Of a DNA stretch of 11,649 bases, positions 8,777 through 11,649 are shown piece by piece. A model generated the notes under the pieces. It worked only from the letters and a program-made list of their open reading frames with translations. It was not told the DNA's origin and did not search any database. Source of the stretch: DASZHJ01 sp035581425 (GTDB taxonomy: Bacteria; Pseudomonadota; Alphaproteobacteria; ATCC43930; CGMCC-115725); NCBI GenBank assembly GCA_035581425.1, contig DATJVP010000049.1, forward strand, positions 1-11,649, in the 5' to 3' direction. A program made the translations under genes and the position numbers. The first letter of the stretch is position 1. Each line of letters opens with the position of its first letter.

Positions 8777-8875
8777 GAGTCTCCGTTGCAGCTTATGCCG
8801 CAGATGTTGTCCCGATAGTCCTCCGGACCCTGCCGGCGGCGGGGCGTCAAACGCCCACTTTCTCGGGAATGAAGG
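8777..8875 (-). promoter_or_regulatory. Structured 5' leader of rpsD
   Basis: From the predicted start of transcription, about 95-100 nt precede the rpsD ATG. Three stems are visible. GGGCGT/ACGCCC (8842-8856) has a 3-nt loop. GTCC/GGAC (8818-8828) contains a GGAGG that has no start codon after it. TGCGGC/GCTGCA (8787-8802) has one G-U pair and ends 2 nt before the true GGAG site at 8784-8781. S4 represses its own synthesis through leader RNA in E. coli and Bacillus, so a similar role is a reasonable guess here, but I see no match to a known leader motif. Confidence 0.4.
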
Positions 8876-8881
8876 CGCGGG

Positions 8882-8909
8882 ACTATAGCGGGGAACCGTG
8901 GGATGTCAA
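8882..8909 (-). promoter_or_regulatory. Strong sigma70 promoter of rpsD
   Basis: On the minus strand, TTGACA (8909-8904) is a perfect -35 box and TATAGT (8887-8882) matches -10 at five of six positions, with a 16-nt spacer. The bases just after the -10 box, CCCGCGCC, form a GC-rich discriminator of the kind seen at ribosomal promoters that are shut down by ppGpp. Transcription should begin around 8870-8875. Placement directly upstream of rpsD makes this the best-supported promoter in the window. Confidence 0.8.
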
Positions 8910-8930
8910 ATCGCTCCGGGGGAACGGTAT

Positions 8931-9040
8931 TGCGTCCTTCGACGCGCTCCCTCCGGTCGCTTGCTCAGGGATGAGGGGCACCGAGGATGCCATTAACAGC
9001 CTCCCTCATCCTGAGCAAGCGAAGCGCGTCGAAGGACGCA
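8931..9040. repeat. Imperfect inverted repeat of REP-like type between rpsD and trmJ
   Basis: The left arm (8931-8977) and right arm (9003-9040) are reverse complements except for two differences. The left arm carries an extra 8 nt (CCCTCCGG within about 8949-8956) and one extra G near 8968-8970. Shared blocks are TGCGTCCTTCGACGCGCT and TCGCTTGCTCA followed by GGATGAGGG. The spacer is about 25 nt. The right arm's CCTCATCCTGAG core is typical of short palindromic repeats scattered between genes in many alphaproteobacterial chromosomes (recalled, not searched). It begins about 20 nt after the trmJ stop, so in RNA it would form a long hairpin in the trmJ 3' tail. It lies upstream of the rpsD -35 box without overlapping it. 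Confidence 0.8.
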
Positions 9041-9059
9041 CGGGCCGACCTGCGACCGA

Positions 9060-9839
9060 TCAGACGCGCTTCTTCCCCGGCCGCCGTCTTGGCCCCGCGA
9101 AGGCCGTGACGACCCCATGGAGCGTGCGGAGTTCCTGCTCCGTGCATTGCGCGCGCAGGAAGAGCGAGCGGAGATTGCGCACCATGCTCGGACGCTTGTC
9201 GCGCTGACGGAGGAAGCCGTTGAGGACCAACTCCTCTTCGAGGTGATCGAAGAAGCGGTGGTATTCCTCCTGCGTCGCAGGCCGGCTGTGTCCCACATGG
9301 AGCTGCTCCGCGAGGGTCTCATCGCCCGCCAGAAACCACTCGTAGCCCACCAGCAGCACCGATTGCGCGAGGTTCAGCGAGGAGAAGGCGGGGTTTAGCG
9401 GCACGGTTACGATGGTCTCCGCGAGCGCCACCTGGTCGCTCGTCAATCCCGTGCGCTCGGGGCCGAAGAGGATACCGCAGCTCTCGCCCAGGGCTGTGTA
9501 GCGCCGCATCTCCTGCGCCGCCAAGCGTGGCGTCAAGATTCGCTTCACCATATGCCGGTCGCGCGCAGTGGTGACGTAGAGATGCCTAATCTCCGCGATC
9601 GCGTCTTCCATCCGCGCGTAGAGTTTCGCACCGTTGACGACGATATCGGCGCCGCTCGCGGCGGTGATCGCCTTGTCGTTGGGCCAGCCGTCGCGCGGGC
9701 GCACCAAGCGGAGATCGCCGAGCCCGCAATTGAGCATCGCGCGCGCGGCAGTGCCGATGTTCTCGCCGAGTTGCGGCTCCACCAGGATCACCGCGGGGCC
9801 TTCGGCGATCCGCGGACGCCGCCGATTCGTGCCGGCCAT
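9060..9839 (-). CDS. trmJ: tRNA (cytidine/uridine-2'-O-)-methyltransferase, TrmJ family
   Basis: This is a 259-residue SPOUT-class RNA methyltransferase. TrmJ uses S-adenosylmethionine to methylate the ribose of nucleotide 32 in the anticodon loop of some tRNAs. The three class motifs are present: ENIGTAARAM (26-35), LFGPERTGL (124-132) and VPLNPAFSSLNLAQSV (146-161), which together form the knot and the AdoMet site. A C-terminal extension (about 165-259), ending in a basic tail PRRRPGKKRV, is the usual TrmJ dimer and tRNA-binding region. The ATG at 9839 begins 3 nt after the cimA stop, and its GAGG ribosome site lies inside the end of cimA, so translation is likely coupled. The inverted repeat at 8931-9040 lies just downstream. 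A related rRNA or tRNA ribose methyltransferase is possible, but the motifs favour TrmJ. Confidence 0.92.
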   Translation of the reverse strand: MAGTNRRRPRIAEGPAVILVEPQLGENIGTAARAMLNCGLGDLRLVRPRDGWPNDKAITAASGADIVVNGAKLYARMEDAIAEIRHLYVTTARDRHMVKRILTPRLAAQEMRRYTALGESCGILFGPERTGLTSDQVALAETIVTVPLNPAFSSLNLAQSVLLVGYEWFLAGDETLAEQLHVGHSRPATQEEYHRFFDHLEEELVLNGFLRQRDKRPSMVRNLRSLFLRAQCTEQELRTLHGVVTAFAGPRRRPGKKRV

Positions 9840-9842
9840 CCC

Positions 9843-11432
9843 CTAGCCTCGCCGCCCCGCCTTCCAGAGCTTGTAGGTGAGGCTGTCGTTGAGCGCGATG
9901 TAGGAGGCGTCGATGACGTTGGCGGAGACGCCGACGGTGGCCCAGGTCTCGCCACGCCCGTCCGCGCTCTCGATCATCACGCGCGTCACCGCCTTGGTGC
10001 CCTCCTCCGGCGTCAGGATACGCACCTTGTAATCCGTGAGGCGCACCTCCGCGAGCTCGGGATAGACGGGGATGAGCGCCTGACGGAGCGCGCTGTCGAG
10101 CGCGTTCACGGGACCATTGCCCTCGGCCACGGTCATGACGCGATTTCCGCCGACCTCAACCTTGATCGTGGCCTCCGAGAGCGTCACCAGCTCGCTCCGC
10201 GCGTTCCAGCGACGCTCGTCGAGGACGCGGAAGCTTTGCAGCTTGAAGTATTCCGGCACCGTGTCGATAAGCCGCCGCGCCATCAGCTCGAAGCTTGCCT
10301 CGGCGCCGTCATAGGCGTAGCCCGCGAACTCCCGCGCTTTAACCTGCTCGAGGAGCGGCCCCAGCTTCGAGTGTTGCGCGTCGAGATCGATCCCGATCTC
10401 TCGGAGCCGCGCCAGCAGATTGGAGCGGCCGGCTTGGTCGGAGACCACGACGTGACGGCGGTTACCGACGAGGCCGGGATCGACGTGCTCGTAGGTCCGC
10501 GAGTCCTTCTCGACCGCGGAGACGTGGAGCCCGCCCTTGTGAGCGAAGGCCGCCTCCCCGACATAGGCAGCGTGCCGGTCGGGCGCGCGGTTGAGCCGCT
10601 CGTCGAGAAGGCGCGAAAGATGCGTCAGGCCCTTGAGCCCAGCCTCGCCGATGCCGGTCGAGAATCCCATCTTCAGCATCAGTGTCGGGATGATCGAGAC
10701 GAGATTGGCATTGCCGCAGCGCTCGCCCAGCCCATTGATGGTGCCCTGCACGTGCCGCGCTCCCGCGCGCACGGCCGCAAGCGAGTTGGCGACGGCATTC
10801 TCGGTGTCGTTGTGGCAGTGGATGCCGAGGCGGTCGCCGGGAACTATCTTCGCGACCTCCGTCACGATGCGCCAGACCTCGTCAGGAAGCGTCCCGCCAT
10901 TCGTGTCGCACAGCACGAGCCAGCGCGCGCCTGCCTCATGGGCGGCCTTAACGCAATCGAGCGCATAGCGGGGGTTGGCCTTATAGCCGTCGAAGAAATG
11001 CTCGGCGTCGAAGATCACCTCGTCGAGCTTCGTGCGGAGATGCGCGATCGACTCCCGGATCATGTCGAGGTTCTCCGGCAGCTCCGCGCCCAGCGCGACC
11101 TCAACGTGGAAGTCCCAGGTCTTGCCCACGATGGTCGCAACGCGAGCGCCGCTCGCGAGCGTCGCCGCGAGCCCGGGATCGTTCGCCGCGCTTCGCCCCG
11201 AGCGCCGCGTCATCCCGAAGGCCGCAAGCCGTGCCGTCTTGAGAGCAGGCGCGCCCGCGAAGAAGGCATCGTCCGTGGGATTGGCGCCGGGCCAGCCGCC
11301 CTCGACGTAGTCGATTCCGAGCTTGTCGAGCTCGCGCGCAAGCGCCGATTTGTCCGTCGCGGAAAAATCGACCCCCTGCGTCTGCGCCCCATCGCGCAGC
11401 GTCGTGTCATAGAGATAGATGCGCTCGGTCAT
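9843..11432 (-). CDS. cimA: (R)-citramalate synthase
   Basis: This is a 529-residue enzyme of the LeuA/isopropylmalate-synthase family that condenses pyruvate with acetyl-CoA to citramalate, the first step of the threonine-independent route to 2-oxobutyrate and isoleucine. The N-terminal TIM-barrel (about 1-280) shows YDTTLRDGAQ (8-17) with metal ligand Asp9 and Arg13, and HCHND (205-209) with His205 and His207. NGLGERCGNANL (233-244) supplies a further ligand. The C-terminal part (about 390-525) is the LeuA-type allosteric domain, normally the site of isoleucine feedback. Length and the GGWPGANPTDDAFF segment (45-58) point to citramalate rather than isopropylmalate or homocitrate synthase. 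The ATG at 11432 has only a weak ribosome site. It follows cysS by 79 nt and runs into trmJ. Being in a housekeeping block suggests it is part of normal amino-acid synthesis. Confidence 0.93.
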   Translation of the reverse strand: MTERIYLYDTTLRDGAQTQGVDFSATDKSALARELDKLGIDYVEGGWPGANPTDDAFFAGAPALKTARLAAFGMTRRSGRSAANDPGLAATLASGARVATIVGKTWDFHVEVALGAELPENLDMIRESIAHLRTKLDEVIFDAEHFFDGYKANPRYALDCVKAAHEAGARWLVLCDTNGGTLPDEVWRIVTEVAKIVPGDRLGIHCHNDTENAVANSLAAVRAGARHVQGTINGLGERCGNANLVSIIPTLMLKMGFSTGIGEAGLKGLTHLSRLLDERLNRAPDRHAAYVGEAAFAHKGGLHVSAVEKDSRTYEHVDPGLVGNRRHVVVSDQAGRSNLLARLREIGIDLDAQHSKLGPLLEQVKAREFAGYAYDGAEASFELMARRLIDTVPEYFKLQSFRVLDERRWNARSELVTLSEATIKVEVGGNRVMTVAEGNGPVNALDSALRQALIPVYPELAEVRLTDYKVRILTPEEGTKAVTRVMIESADGRGETWATVGVSANVIDASYIALNDSLTYKLWKAGRRG

Positions 11433-11511
11433 GGCCGCATCAAGTGCGCTGCGGTTCGATCCGGGTTGAGAGATGGCATACTGAGAAAAAGCCTCAACAT
11501 CGTTCCAACCA
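11433..11511 (-). other. Short gap between cysS and cimA
   Basis: This 79-nt gap has lower GC than its flanks. GTTGAG (11465-11470) and CTCAAC (11493-11498) are exact reverse complements with a 22-nt spacer, and a smaller TGAG/CTCA pair is nested within. I see no convincing -35/-10 pair and no T-tract after a stem, so whether cimA has its own promoter is undecided. Confidence 0.3.
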
Positions 11512-11649
11512 TCACCCCGCCCGCCGCCAGAGTGTGGTGCCGTCGGGCCTGTCCTCGAGCACGATGCCCTTCATCGCGAGCTCCGCCCGTGCGCGATCGG
11601 CCTCGGCGAAGTTCTTCGCTTTGCGTGCGGCCGCGCGTCGGGCGATCAG
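11512..11649 (-). CDS. cysS: Cysteinyl-tRNA synthetase, C-terminal end only
   Basis: The last 45 codons of a minus-strand gene run off the right edge of the window. The translated end contains ARKAKNFAEADRARAEL, then KGIVLEDRPDGTTLWRRAG before TGA. This is the characteristic tail of bacterial CysRS, which charges tRNA-Cys. The usual pattern there is AR..K.f..AD.iRd.L...GI.LED...GT.W+R. The catalytic HIGH and KMSKS regions and the zinc site lie outside the window. Its position upstream of cimA and trmJ suggests a shared transcript or a closely spaced run. The fragment is short, but the tail is distinctive. Confidence 0.88.
   Translation of the reverse strand: MIARRAAARKAKNFAEADRARAELAMKGIVLEDRPDGTTLWRRAG

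Noticed and set aside
8869..9207. Open frames on both strands across the rpsD-trmJ intergenic region.
   Set aside because: They run through the promoter, the inverted repeat and the trmJ 3' end, and have no ribosome site or domain.

Overview
The window is GC-rich chromosomal DNA with very dense coding, from a bacterium that is most likely an alphaproteobacterium. The evidence for this is the gene order purL-bolA-grxD on one side and rpsD-trmJ-cimA-cysS on the other, the style of the proteins, and a dispersed repeat with a CCTCATCCTGAG core near 9003-9040. The exact order (Rhodospirillales, Hyphomicrobiales or a relative) cannot be settled from the window.

Layout. Positions 1-2420, plus strand: the 3' part of purL (purine synthesis), then bolA and a CGFS monothiol glutaredoxin gene, closely packed and probably one operon. 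The last two are expected to act together in iron-sulfur cluster and iron handling. From 2440 to the right end every gene is on the minus strand. Read in the direction of transcription (from high to low coordinates) these are cysS (only its last 45 codons), cimA (citramalate synthase, isoleucine route) and trmJ (tRNA ribose methyltransferase, starting 3 nt after cimA). Next come a 283-bp intergenic region with an imperfect inverted repeat and the rpsD promoter and leader, then rpsD (ribosomal protein S4) with a clear intrinsic terminator. These are followed by a large CPA1 Na+/H+ antiporter with a C-terminal cyclic-nucleotide-binding domain, an unrecognised exported protein with a C-terminal membrane anchor, a CNNM/CBS/CorC-type membrane protein, and a LigB/DODA-type dioxygenase whose start codon overlaps the stop of the CNNM gene.

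How the parts relate. The outer blocks are housekeeping functions: purines, Fe-S, translation, tRNA modification, isoleucine. The block at 2440-8040 looks like a lineage-specific insert of membrane and ion-homeostasis genes. It contains two transporters with regulatory domains (a CNBD and a CBS pair) and an exported protein with its own good sigma70-type promoter. No mobile element, CRISPR array, tRNA or rRNA was seen. I found no clear evidence of a wholly new system. The best leads are the antiporter-CNBD fusion with its neighbouring exported protein, the structured leader of rpsD, and the inverted repeat behind trmJ.
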